The translations under genes and the position numbers were made by a program. A DNA stretch of 35,048 nt from contig CAIMFT010000040.1 in assembly GCA_903840385.1 (NCBI GenBank), positions 1 through 35,048 of the forward strand. Direction: 5' to 3'. Source of the stretch: an uncultured Holophagaceae bacterium. GTDB lineage: Bacteria; Acidobacteriota; Holophagae; Holophagales; Holophagaceae. How positions within the stretch are numbered: position 1 is the stretch's first letter; each line of letters starts with the position of its first letter. This document shows, in pieces, positions 1-8,852 of this stretch. A model generated the notes under the pieces. The model was not told the origin of the DNA and ran no database searches. It saw only the letters and a list, made by a program, of their open reading frames with translations.

Positions 1-2
1 AG

Positions 3-776
3 CGCGGCGGGGCCTGGATGAGCAGCTACCGGTCCGCTTGGGTGAAGGACGGAAAGCGGGTGGAGCCCGTGGTGGTGAACGTCTGCAACTTCACGGCCCC
101 CTCGGGCGACCGCCCGGCACTGCTCACCTCGGACGAAGTGCGCACGCTCTTCCACGAGTTCGGCCACGCCCTCCACGGCCTGTTCTACGCCGGCCGCTAC
201 CGAGGCACCGCCGGTACGCCCCGGGACTTCGTGGAGCTGCCCAGCCAGGTCATGGAGAACTGGGCCATGGAGCCTGAGGTGCTGCGCCTCTATGCGAAGC
301 ACTTCCAGACCGGCGAGGTGATCCCCGACGCCCTGGTGGCCAAGATGCACCGGGCCGCCACCTTCGGGCAGGGCTTTGCCACCGTGGAGTACATGGCGGC
401 CTCCCTGCTGGACATGGACTGGCACACGCTGACCGACACCAAGCCTGTGGACACCGCCGCTTTCGAGAAGGCCTCCCTGGCCAAGTGGGGCCTCATCGCC
501 GAGATCCCGCCCCGCTACCGCAGCCCCTACTTCAACCACATCATGGGTGGCTACGCCGCCGGCTACTACAGCTACATCTGGAGCGCCGTGCTGGACAGCG
601 ACGCCTTCCAGGCCTTCAAAGAGAAGGGCAACCTCTTCGACGCCGCCACCGCCGCCAAGTTCCGGGCCGAGGTGCTGTCCAAGGGGGGCACGGAGGATCC
701 GGCCCTGCTCTACCGCCGCTTCCGGGGTGCCGACCCCAAGGTGGGCCCCCTGCTGGAGAAGCGCGGCCTGAAGTAG
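3..776 (+). CDS. M3 family metallopeptidase (oligopeptidase A / dipeptidyl carboxypeptidase-like), 5'-truncated by window start
   Basis: Frame open from the window edge (RGGAWMSSYRSAWV...NVCNFTAP); HEFGHALHG zinc-protease motif; typical M3 C-terminus (PPRYRSPYFNHIMGGYAAGYYSYIWS). Confidence 0.93.
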   Translation, partial: RGGAWMSSYRSAWVKDGKRVEPVVVNVCNFTAPSGDRPALLTSDEVRTLFHEFGHALHGLFYAGRYRGTAGTPRDFVELPSQVMENWAMEPEVLRLYAKHFQTGEVIPDALVAKMHRAATFGQGFATVEYMAASLLDMDWHTLTDTKPVDTAAFEKASLAKWGLIAEIPPRYRSPYFNHIMGGYAAGYYSYIWSAVLDSDAFQAFKEKGNLFDAATAAKFRAEVLSKGGTEDPALLYRRFRGADPKVGPLLEKRGLK

Positions 777-780
777 CCCC

Positions 781-1311
781 TTAGAACCGCACCGTCGCCG
801 CCACCATCAGCCCGGTGGCGGTGAGGTCTGCCTCCACGGGGCTCCAGAAGATCCGAGCCTCAACCCCCAGGCGCGGGCTGAACTGGAATCCCAGCCCACC
901 GCTCGCACCGATGCGGGTGGAGTTGCGGTTGGAGGGGGAGCTGCCGGTGGCGACGACCCGCCACTGCTGCCCGCCCATGGCGCCCAGCAGATAGGCGCCT
1001 CGGTCCGGGTCCTCGTCGGGGAACCAGAGGGCTTCGATCATCAGCTCGGTGGAGCTGGCCGAGGACTTGGTCCCCGGCAGGCCCACCGTGTCGCCCTTGG
1101 GCAGCAGCTGGACACCCACCAGGGGGCGCAGCACCAGCCCCCTGCTCAAGGGAATGGTCACGAAGGCCGCGGCCCCCAGGCCGGGCGTCCCGCCGGTGAC
1201 GTCCCGCAGGTTCCCGGAGGGGGCCAGCAGGTGAAAACGGCCACCGAGGGCCGTCTGGGCAGAGATGGGCAGCACTGCCGCAGCGGCCAGTAGAACAGCA
1301 AGGGCCTTCAT
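781..1311 (-). CDS. Secreted/outer-membrane beta-barrel-like hypothetical protein
   Basis: Start ATG at 1311 gives signal peptide MKALAVLLAAAAVLPISAQ; alternating hydrophobic strands and C-terminal aromatic (TVRF); 1-nt gap after kdsC stop. Confidence 0.6.
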   Translation of the reverse strand: MKALAVLLAAAAVLPISAQTALGGRFHLLAPSGNLRDVTGGTPGLGAAAFVTIPLSRGLVLRPLVGVQLLPKGDTVGLPGTKSSASSTELMIEALWFPDEDPDRGAYLLGAMGGQQWRVVATGSSPSNRNSTRIGASGGLGFQFSPRLGVEARIFWSPVEADLTATGLMVAATVRF

Positions 1312-1312
1312 A

Positions 1313-1837
1313 TCACACCTCGTACTTGCCCACCGTATCGCGCCAACGGTCCTGGGCCTTGAGGATCCGCTCCGCCACGGCCCGCAGGAGCCCATGCCCA
1401 CCGGGAACCTCCGTCACCCATTGGCAGGCGGCCTGCACCTCGGGCGCCGCATCCGAGGGACAGCAGGCCAGGCCCACCCGGCGCAGCAGGGGCAGGTCCG
1501 GCAGGTCGTCCCCCAGGTGGGCGACCTGGTCCAGGGCCAGACCGTATTTGGCGCAGAGCTGCTCCAGCACCGGCAGCTTGTCCAGGTGGCCGGCGAAGCA
1601 GTCCTCCACACCCAGGTCCTGGGCCCGGTTCCGGGTGGAGGCGGCGTCCAGGCCCGAGATGAAGGCCACGGGGATGCCGGCCCGCTGGAGCCACTTGATG
1701 GCGGCCCCATCCCGGACATGGAAGGTCTTGGTGTGGCCTGGCTCCAGTCCGTAGGTGAGACCCCCCGGCGTGAGCACCCCATCCACATCGGTGCACAGCA
1801 GGCGGATCTTGGCAGCGCGCAGGTCCAGGTCGTCCAC
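1313..1837 (-). CDS. kdsC: 3-deoxy-D-manno-octulosonate 8-phosphate phosphatase (KdsC-type HAD); GTG start inferred
   Basis: IRLLCTDVDGVLTPGGLTYG...KTFHVRDGAAIKWLQRAGIPVAFISG...HLGDDLPDLPLLRRVGLACCPSDA is characteristic of KdsC. Confidence 0.88.
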   Translation of the reverse strand: MDDLDLRAAKIRLLCTDVDGVLTPGGLTYGLEPGHTKTFHVRDGAAIKWLQRAGIPVAFISGLDAASTRNRAQDLGVEDCFAGHLDKLPVLEQLCAKYGLALDQVAHLGDDLPDLPLLRRVGLACCPSDAAPEVQAACQWVTEVPGGHGLLRAVAERILKAQDRWRDTVGKYEV

Positions 1838-1929
1838 GGGAGTCTCCGGCTCCAGCCTAGGCCCCTGTCCCTTCCCTGGGAATCCCTGGGGATGTGCTTT
1901 CAGTTTTTTACCCGCCCACTTGCGCTGGG

Positions 1930-2020
1930 CCAAACAAACTTAAGGTCCCCCTTTGGTGGCCTGACATAGGGGTGGAAACCTCTGTCTCTGGATGATCCGA
2001 TGGGTATACAGTTTGTTTGG
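1930..2020. promoter_or_regulatory. 11-bp inverted repeat flanking the kdsC/arsR divergent intergenic region
   Basis: ccaaacaaact (1930-1940) and agtttgtttgg (2010-2020), perfect inverted repeat in a locally AT-richer region. Confidence 0.5.
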
Positions 2021-2087
2021 GAAGCTCAAGAAAAAGGGCTTGACTGGATCTGAAACTAGATGAACATAGTCGCATGGAGTTGATTCG

Positions 2088-2417
2088 ATGAATCACCAGC
2101 TGAGCAACCCGATGATCGACGAAGTGAGTGGCCTCTTCAGTGCGCTGGGGGACCCCTCCCGCCTGAAGATCCTCCGGTCCCTCCTGGACGCTCAGGCCCC
2201 CCTCAGCCAGGGTGCGGTGGCCGAGGCTGCGGGCCTCTCCCAGGCCAACGCCTCCAAGCATCTGGCCTGCCTGGTCCGGGTGGGCCTGGTGAGCCGGGAG
2301 CCCGAAGGCAACGCCGTCTTCTTCACGCCGATCATGCCCCTGGTGGGCGACCTCTGCGACCTGGTCTGCGGCCACGTGAGCGACCGCGCCCGGCTGATCT
2401 ACAAAGCCCTGAAGTGA
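2088..2417 (+). CDS. ArsR/SmtB family winged-helix transcriptional regulator
   Basis: LFSALGDPSRLKILRSLL...LSQANASKHLACLVRVGLVSREPEGNAVFF; heads an efflux operon. Confidence 0.9.
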   Translation: MNHQLSNPMIDEVSGLFSALGDPSRLKILRSLLDAQAPLSQGAVAEAAGLSQANASKHLACLVRVGLVSREPEGNAVFFTPIMPLVGDLCDLVCGHVSDRARLIYKALK

Positions 2418-2465
2418 GAGGGTGCCTGCGAGGCGCCCGACTTTTTTGTTCTGGAGTATTCCTGT

Positions 2466-3779
2466 ATGAGCATTAAAACGATTTGGACCCTGACCTGCTT
2501 CCTGGCTGTCGGCGCTCCCCTGGGGGCCTCGGAGCCGCTCACCGTGGCCCAGGCCATCCGCAAGGCCTGGACAGACCAGGCGGGACTGAAAGCGGGCCAG
2601 GCCATGGTGGACAGCCGTCAGGCTGAGGCCGAGGGCTTTCGGGACCTGCGCCTGCCCACGCTGACCCTCGGCGTCCAGGGGGTCCGGACCAACGAGCCCA
2701 TGATGGCCTTTGGCATCAAGCTGAACCAGTCCCGCATCGGGGCGGCAGACTTCAACCCCCTGAGCCTGAACCACCCGGATGCCATCACGGCCTACGGTGG
2801 CTCTGCCGTCCTTCAGCAGCCCCTCTACACCGGGGGTCGCCTCACCGCCGCCAAGCGGGCCGGGGAGTACATGGCACAGGCCGAGCAGGCCAGCCAGGAA
2901 CGCCGCAAGCAGGAGGTTGCCCAGATGGTGGTGGAGGCCTACTTCGGCACCCAGGTGGCCGAGCAGGCCCTGCGGTGGGTGGACGACACCCGAATGTGGA
3001 TCCAGGGCATGGAGGACTTTGTCGGGGCGCGGGTTAACCAGGGCCTCATGCTCGAGTCCGAACTGCAGCGCCTCAAGTCCTTCCACGCCCAGGCAGACGC
3101 CCAGAAGGCTGACGTCATCAAGCAGGTCCGCTCCGCTCGATCTGGTCTCGGCCTGCTCACGGGGGCCGGTCCCGTGGAGGGCCCGCTGGCCACGCCGCTG
3201 GTGCCCGAACAGCCTGCAATCGCCCAGGGAGCCACCTACCGAGGTGATCTGGTGGCGGCGGACTTCCAGGCCAAGGCTGCCGGTGAAGGCGCCAAAGCCG
3301 CCCAGGGCAGCCTGCGTCCCGAAGTGGGTCTGGAGGTGGGTGCCGGTACGCTGCACCACTCCTGGTCCGAGAAGGGTAGCTGGACCTGGGCCGCCGTTGG
3401 CGTGAAGTGGAAAGTCTTCTCTGCACCTGACGTGGCCAAGGCCAATGCGGCCCGGGCCCAGGAGCGGGCTGCGCTCCAGATGCGCTCCTTCCGGCAGCAG
3501 CAGGCTGAGCACGAAGTGCGCGTGGCCCGGGAAGCCGTCCTTGCAGCAGAGGCAAAGTACTCGGCTGCCCAGCAGTCCCTCGTCGCAGCGCAGGAATCCA
3601 AGCGGCTCCGCGAGGCCCGGCACCGAGAGGGCCTCGCCCCCCTGATCGAGGTGCTCGATGCGGAGGCCGCCATCCAGGGTGCCCGCACGCTCATCCTCCA
3701 AAGCCTCTTTGACCTCCGTGTCAGCCGTGCCGGCCTTGATCTGGCGACTGGCAATCCCATTGAAGGAGTGACCCCATGA
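2466..3779 (+). CDS. TolC family outer membrane efflux protein
   Basis: Signal peptide; LTVAQAIRKAW...; repeated coiled-coil organisation with YTGGRL and EGLAPLIEVLDAEAAI motifs. Confidence 0.9.
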   Translation: MSIKTIWTLTCFLAVGAPLGASEPLTVAQAIRKAWTDQAGLKAGQAMVDSRQAEAEGFRDLRLPTLTLGVQGVRTNEPMMAFGIKLNQSRIGAADFNPLSLNHPDAITAYGGSAVLQQPLYTGGRLTAAKRAGEYMAQAEQASQERRKQEVAQMVVEAYFGTQVAEQALRWVDDTRMWIQGMEDFVGARVNQGLMLESELQRLKSFHAQADAQKADVIKQVRSARSGLGLLTGAGPVEGPLATPLVPEQPAIAQGATYRGDLVAADFQAKAAGEGAKAAQGSLRPEVGLEVGAGTLHHSWSEKGSWTWAAVGVKWKVFSAPDVAKANAARAQERAALQMRSFRQQQAEHEVRVAREAVLAAEAKYSAAQQSLVAAQESKRLREARHREGLAPLIEVLDAEAAIQGARTLILQSLFDLRVSRAGLDLATGNPIEGVTP

Positions 3780-4804
3780 AGACCGTACTCGTTTCCCTGA
3801 CGCTGGCTGGCACGCTGCTCGGAACCCTGGCCTGCGGCCATAAAGAAGCGCGTCCTGAGGTGAAACCCCTGCCCAAGGTGGCCGTCTCGCTGGTGGCCCA
3901 GGGCGCGCCCGATGGGGGTGCCTGGGTAGCCGCCACGCTCCAGTCCACCCGGACAGCCATGATCGGGACCCGCATGGCGGCCCAGGTCCGGCGCGTCCTT
4001 GTGCAAGAGGGGCAGCGCGTAGCCGCTGGCACCCTGCTCCTTGCCCTTGGCGACGAGGATCTGCAGGGCCAGCTGAAGGCGGCCGAGACGGGGCTGGCCA
4101 CCATCCAGGCCCATCACCGCCGCATCCAGGCCCTCCAGGCCCAGAAGGCCAGCACCCTCGCTGAGCTGGAGCAGGTCCAGGCCCAGGTGGCCCAGGCCCA
4201 GGCGGGCGTGGATGCCCTGAAGGCCAACATTGGCTACACGCAGCTCCGTGCCCCCTTCGCTGGCGTGGTGCAGTCCCGCAAGGTGAACGAAGGCGACTTT
4301 GTCGGGCCCGGGATGCCGCTGCTGGAGCTCATCGGCGATGGCGAGCAGGAGCTGGTTGCCACGCTCTCCGACCAGGAGGCCAAGGGCCTGAAGGCCGGTG
4401 CCAAGGTGAAGTTCGAGGCCGAGGGCGTCCAGGGCGAAGCCCAGATCACCGGCCTGGCTCCCGGTGGGGATCCCTACAGCCACAAGGGCACCCTGCGCGC
4501 CAAGGTGCTCAAGCCCAAGGGCCTCCGCCAGGGCTCCTTTGCACGGATCCTGGTCTCTGGCGTGGCTGTGGAGGGGCTCTCTGTGCCCCGCAGTGCGCTG
4601 GTCCAGCGGGGAGAGCTCACGGGCGTGTTCATCGCCAAGGAAGGTCGTGCCGAACTGCGCTGGCTCTCCCTGGGTGAAGGCAGCGGCAGCTACCTGCCTG
4701 TGCGCTCTGGACTGAAGTCGGACGAAAAGATCATCGACCAGCCCGGCGCCCTCCAGGATGGCCAGCCCATCGAGCTGACCGGCGGGGTGAACCATGGCAA
4801 GTGA
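3776..4804 (+). CDS. RND efflux periplasmic adaptor subunit (HlyD/MFP family, lipoprotein-like N-terminus)
   Basis: ATGA overlap with tolC-like gene; LLGTLACG lipobox-like; RVLVQEGQRVAAGTLL biotinyl-lipoyl domain; YTQLRAPFAGVVQSRKVNEGDFV. Confidence 0.9.
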   Translation: MKTVLVSLTLAGTLLGTLACGHKEARPEVKPLPKVAVSLVAQGAPDGGAWVAATLQSTRTAMIGTRMAAQVRRVLVQEGQRVAAGTLLLALGDEDLQGQLKAAETGLATIQAHHRRIQALQAQKASTLAELEQVQAQVAQAQAGVDALKANIGYTQLRAPFAGVVQSRKVNEGDFVGPGMPLLELIGDGEQELVATLSDQEAKGLKAGAKVKFEAEGVQGEAQITGLAPGGDPYSHKGTLRAKVLKPKGLRQGSFARILVSGVAVEGLSVPRSALVQRGELTGVFIAKEGRAELRWLSLGEGSGSYLPVRSGLKSDEKIIDQPGALQDGQPIELTGGVNHGK

Positions 4805-7800
4805 GCCAAAACTGGGCTTGGCCGGGAAGCTCGCCAAGGGCTTCCTGCGCAGCAAGCTGACGCCCCTCATCGTCGGCGCCTCGCTGCTGCTGGGCCTCCT
4901 CGCCGTGGTCATCACGCCCCGGGAGGAAGAGCCCCAGATCATCGTGCCGATGGTAGACCTCTACATTCCCTATCCCGGGGCCAGTCCCAAGGAGATCGAG
5001 AGCCAGGTCACCAACCCCATGGAGCGTCGCCTCTGGGGCATCCCGGGCGTCGAGTACCTCTACAGCATGAGCCGTCCGGGCATGGCCCTCATCACCGTGC
5101 GCTTCAAGGTGAACGAGCCCCAGGAGCCCAGCCTGGTGAAGATCTACCAGGAGCTGGCCGCCAATCCGCAGCTGCTGCCGCCCGGGGCCATGAAGCCCAT
5201 CATCAAGCTGCAGACCATCGATGATGTGCCGTTCCTGGTGCTCACCCTGCATGGGGAAGGGCAGGCCCCTGGCCAGCTCCGCACCCTGGGCGAGGTGCTG
5301 GCCCGGGAGCTCTCGGATGTCCCCAGCACGGCGCAGGTGAAGGTCACCGGCGGCGCCCGCAGGATGGTGCGCATCGAACCTGATCCCGACCGCCTGCGGG
5401 CCCTCAACTTCACCCTCGCTGAGCTTCAACCAGCCCTCCAGGCCGCCGAAGCCCAGCTTCCTGCAGGGGCGCTGATCGACCACGGCAAGCGCACGGAGCT
5501 GGAGGCCACGGGTTACATCCTGCAGGCCTCGGAGCTGAAGCGGCTGGTGGTGGGCGTGCGCAACCAGAAGGCCATCTACCTGGCAGACGTGGCCAGGGTG
5601 GTGGATGCACCCGAGTCCGAGCCGCCGATTGTGCTGTTTGCGGGGGCCGGTCAGTCCGGTTTCGAGCCCGCGGTAAGTGTGACCCTCTCCAAGCGGGCGG
5701 GTACCAACGCTACAGCCCTGGCCGAGCAGGTCCTCGCCAAGGTGGAGGCCCTGCGGGGCAACCTCATTCCCCGGGATATGAAGGTCACGGTCACGCGCAA
5801 CTACGGCGAGACCGCTGGCGACAAGTCCAATGAGCTGATCGAGCACCTGCTCATCGCGACCCTCAGCGTCATTGCCCTGATCTTCCTGGCCATGGGCTGG
5901 CGCAGCGCCGTGGTGGTGGGCGTGGCCGTGCCGGTCACCCTAGCCCTAACACTGCTGATCACCTACCTGTTCGGCTACACGCTGAACCGAGTCACCCTCT
6001 TCGCTCTGATCTTCTCCATCGGCATCCTGGTGGACGACGCCATCGTGGTGGTGGAGAACATCCACCGGCACATGCACCTGCCTGGCCACCGCAAGAGCTT
6101 CGCCACCGTGGTGATCGAGGCCGTGGATGAGGTGGGCAATCCCACGATTCTGGCTACCTTTGCGGTGATCGCCGCCATTCTGCCCATGGCCTTCGTTCGC
6201 GGGCTCATGGGGCCCTACATGCGGCCCATCCCCGTGGGTGCCAGTGTGGCCATGATCTTCAGTCTGATCATTGCCTTCGTCATCAGCCCCTGGGCCAGCC
6301 TCATCCTGTTCCGGAAGGAAGCCCATCTGCCGGAGGTGGACGATTCTGGGCTGCACCCAGCCACACCCGAGACGGCCTCACCCGAGCCCGTCCACGACCG
6401 GCAAGATAAGAACCCCGAAGTGGCACCCGATACCAAGCTCTCAGCCCTCTACCGTCGGGTCATCCGGGCGCTGTTGTTCAAGCCTGCCGTACGCTGGGCC
6501 TCGTTTGTCGGTGTGGTGCTACTGCTCATCGGTGCCATGTCCCTGGTGGGCCTGGGGGTGGTCAAGGTCAAGATGCTGCCCTTCGATAACAAGTCGGAGT
6601 TCATGGTCCAGATGGACCTGCCTGCTGGCACGCCCAAGGAGGATGCCGTGGCTGTGGGCCAGGACATCGCCCGCCGCCTGCTGAAGGAACCAACCGTCAA
6701 GGATGTGCAGGTCTATGCGGGAGAGCCCGCCCCGTTCACGTTCGTGGGCATGGTCCGCCACAGCTTCCTCCGCCAGGAGGCGGAGATGGTGGACATCCAG
6801 GTGAACCTGGTCTCCAAGCACGACCGCAAGGAACAGAGCCACGAGATCGTCGTCCGCCTACGCTCCGAGCTTGAGAAGATCTCGAAGCCCGCAGGGGCAC
6901 GTATGAAGCTCGTGGAGATCCCCCCGGGACCCCCAGTCATGGACACCATCGTGGCTGAAGTCTATGGCCCCACTGAAGCAGAGCGGATCCGCCTTGCGAC
7001 GGAGGTGCTCGGGGCCTTCAAGAGTGTGGACGGCATCGTGGACGTGGACTCCACCCTGAACACGACGAGCCCCAAGATCAGCCTCGTGCTGGACCGAGAG
7101 AAGGCCGCCCTCCACGGCGTGGCCCCCGCTCACGTGATCCAGACCCTCTACATGGCGGGCTACGGCCACACAGCCGGCACGTTCCATGTGCTGCGCGGCT
7201 CCAGCCAGGTTCCCGTTGTGGTGCAGCTGGCTCCTGAGAAGCGGCAGCGGCTGGACCAGATCCTTCAACTCACGGTTCCTGGCGCTCGGGGCATGGTGCC
7301 CGTGCGGGAGCTGGTCACCGTGAAAGAGGGCCTGGAAGAAGCAACCATCATGCACAAGAACCTGATGCCCGTGACCTACGTGTTCTCCGACCTGGCTGGT
7401 GCCATCGAAAGCCCGGTCTACGCTCTGGCGGCGCTCAACAAGAAGATCGACGCCATGAAGGGTACGGCGGGTGCCCCGGTGCCACGGCTGGGCCTGGCCC
7501 ATCCCGAGAACACCGAGTCCCTGGCCCTGAAGTGGGACGGCGAGTGGCACATCACGCTGGAGGTCTTCCGGGACCTGGGCATGGCCTTCGCAGCTGTGCT
7601 GGTACTGATCTTCGTGCTGGTGGTGGGCTGGTTCGAGAGTTTCGAGATCCCCTGGGTGATCCTGGTTCCGATCCCCCTGTCGCTCATCGGCATCATCCCC
7701 GCCCACGGGCTTCTGGGGGCCTTCTTTACCGCCACCAGCATGATCGGCTTCATCGCCGGGGCGGGCATCATCGTCCGCAACAGCATCATCCTCGTCGATT

Positions 7801-8090
7801 TCATCGAGCTGAAGCTGCGTGAGGGCATGCCGCTGGCCCTGGCGGTCGAAGAGGCCGGCGTGGTGCGGTTCCGCCCCATCCTGCTCACGGCTGCTGCCGT
7901 GATCGTTGGCTCTCTGGTCATGCTGGCCGACCCCATCTTCCAGGGTCTTGCCATCAGCCTCATGGCCGGTTCGGTCGCAGCGACCTTGCTGTCGGTGCCT
8001 TCGATCCCCGTCCTCTACTACCTCGTCGCCCGCCGGGGCCGCGCCGCGGACCTGCAGCGCGAAGGCTCCATCCACGCCACCGAAGAATAG
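4794..8090 (+). CDS. RND efflux transporter permease (AcrB/HAE1 superfamily)
   Basis: 1098 aa; IPYPGASPKEIESQVTNPMERRL; GILVDDAIVVVENI; duplicated transmembrane halves; 11-nt overlap with adaptor. Confidence 0.95.
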   Translation: MASEPKLGLAGKLAKGFLRSKLTPLIVGASLLLGLLAVVITPREEEPQIIVPMVDLYIPYPGASPKEIESQVTNPMERRLWGIPGVEYLYSMSRPGMALITVRFKVNEPQEPSLVKIYQELAANPQLLPPGAMKPIIKLQTIDDVPFLVLTLHGEGQAPGQLRTLGEVLARELSDVPSTAQVKVTGGARRMVRIEPDPDRLRALNFTLAELQPALQAAEAQLPAGALIDHGKRTELEATGYILQASELKRLVVGVRNQKAIYLADVARVVDAPESEPPIVLFAGAGQSGFEPAVSVTLSKRAGTNATALAEQVLAKVEALRGNLIPRDMKVTVTRNYGETAGDKSNELIEHLLIATLSVIALIFLAMGWRSAVVVGVAVPVTLALTLLITYLFGYTLNRVTLFALIFSIGILVDDAIVVVENIHRHMHLPGHRKSFATVVIEAVDEVGNPTILATFAVIAAILPMAFVRGLMGPYMRPIPVGASVAMIFSLIIAFVISPWASLILFRKEAHLPEVDDSGLHPATPETASPEPVHDRQDKNPEVAPDTKLSALYRRVIRALLFKPAVRWASFVGVVLLLIGAMSLVGLGVVKVKMLPFDNKSEFMVQMDLPAGTPKEDAVAVGQDIARRLLKEPTVKDVQVYAGEPAPFTFVGMVRHSFLRQEAEMVDIQVNLVSKHDRKEQSHEIVVRLRSELEKISKPAGARMKLVEIPPGPPVMDTIVAEVYGPTEAERIRLATEVLGAFKSVDGIVDVDSTLNTTSPKISLVLDREKAALHGVAPAHVIQTLYMAGYGHTAGTFHVLRGSSQVPVVVQLAPEKRQRLDQILQLTVPGARGMVPVRELVTVKEGLEEATIMHKNLMPVTYVFSDLAGAIESPVYALAALNKKIDAMKGTAGAPVPRLGLAHPENTESLALKWDGEWHITLEVFRDLGMAFAAVLVLIFVLVVGWFESFEIPWVILVPIPLSLIGIIPAHGLLGAFFTATSMIGFIAGAGIIVRNSIILVDFIELKLREGMPLALAVEEAGVVRFRPILLTAAAVIVGSLVMLADPIFQGLAISLMAGSVAATLLSVPSIPVLYYLVARRGRAADLQREGSIHATEE

Positions 8091-8100
8091 GAGTTCATTA

Positions 8101-8313
8101 ATGAACGTCGATCGCATCGTCCACACCGTCGCTGGAACCTTCATCCTGGCCAGCCTGGCCCTGGCGAAGTTCCACAACCCCAACTGGATCTGGTTCACCG
8201 TCTTCGTCGGTGCGAACCTGCTCCAGAGTGGACTGACCAACTGGTGTCTGATGTCCACCATCCTGAAGAAACTGGGCGTGCCTGAAGGGGCCGGCGTAGG
8301 CTGCGCCCGATGA
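8101..8313 (+). CDS. DUF2892 (YgaP transmembrane-like) protein
   Basis: MNVDRIVHTVAGTFILASLALA...WFTVFVGANLLQSGLTNWCLMSTILKKLGV. Confidence 0.8.
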   Translation: MNVDRIVHTVAGTFILASLALAKFHNPNWIWFTVFVGANLLQSGLTNWCLMSTILKKLGVPEGAGVGCAR

Positions 8314-8483
8314 AAGCTACAGTGATCCGCTTCGCCCTGGGCCTCGTCATTGGTGGTGCCCTGGGCTACGGCTGGCACCGCCTGGTGGGTTGCAGCACAG
8401 GGGCCTGCCCTCTGACAGCAACCCCCATCCGGGGCATTGGCTATGGGGCCTTCATGGGCCTAATCTGGGCTATGGGGAGGTGA
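8310..8483 (+). CDS. Small DUF6132-like membrane protein (57 aa; absent from the supplied ORF list)
   Basis: ATGA overlap with DUF2892 gene; MKATVIRFALGLVIGGALGYGWHRLVGCSTGACPLTATPIRGIGYGAFMGLIWAMGR. Confidence 0.72.
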   Translation: MKATVIRFALGLVIGGALGYGWHRLVGCSTGACPLTATPIRGIGYGAFMGLIWAMGR

Positions 8484-8836
8484 GCTTGCTGCGCTACCTG
8501 GTCTATCTCATACCCCTGGCCTTCCTGGGCTACATGCTGTGGAGCCGGCGCTCCGCCTCGGCCACGGATCTGCAGGCCCTGTTTGACCGCAAGCCCCAGG
8601 TGCTGGATGTGCGCACCAAGGCCGAGTTCCGCGGCGCGCGCCATACGCGTGCCATCAACATTCCCCTGGATGAGCTGAGCTCCCGTCACAAGGAATTGGA
8701 CCGCACCCGGCCCGTGGTGGTCTGCTGCGAGTCCGGCAGCCGCAGCGGGATGGCCGTGGGCATCCTGAAGAAGGCGGGCTTCCCGGAGGTGGCCAACCTC
8801 GGCTCCTGGCGGCGGCTCCAGACCTTCCTGCCCTGA
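8480..8836 (+). CDS. Rhodanese-domain sulfurtransferase with N-terminal TM helix (GTG start overlapping upstream TGA)
   Basis: MSLLRYLVYLIPLAFLGYMLW...QVLDVRTKAEFRGARHTRAINIPLDEL...VVVCCESGSRSGMAVGILKKAGF. Confidence 0.88.
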   Translation: MSLLRYLVYLIPLAFLGYMLWSRRSASATDLQALFDRKPQVLDVRTKAEFRGARHTRAINIPLDELSSRHKELDRTRPVVVCCESGSRSGMAVGILKKAGFPEVANLGSWRRLQTFLP

Positions 8837-8852
8837 CTCGGCCAGGCCGGGC

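Noticed and set aside
2040-2070. Possible arsR promoter (TTGACT ... CATAGT)
   Set aside because: The -10 match is weak and spacing (19 nt) is non-optimal; not strong enough to report as a feature.
1908-4942. Long antisense ORFs (597 aa and 568 aa) opposite the tolC/hlyD genes
   Set aside because: High-GC mirror ORFs; sequence is low-complexity G/L/H-rich without domains, while the plus-strand genes have clear family motifs.
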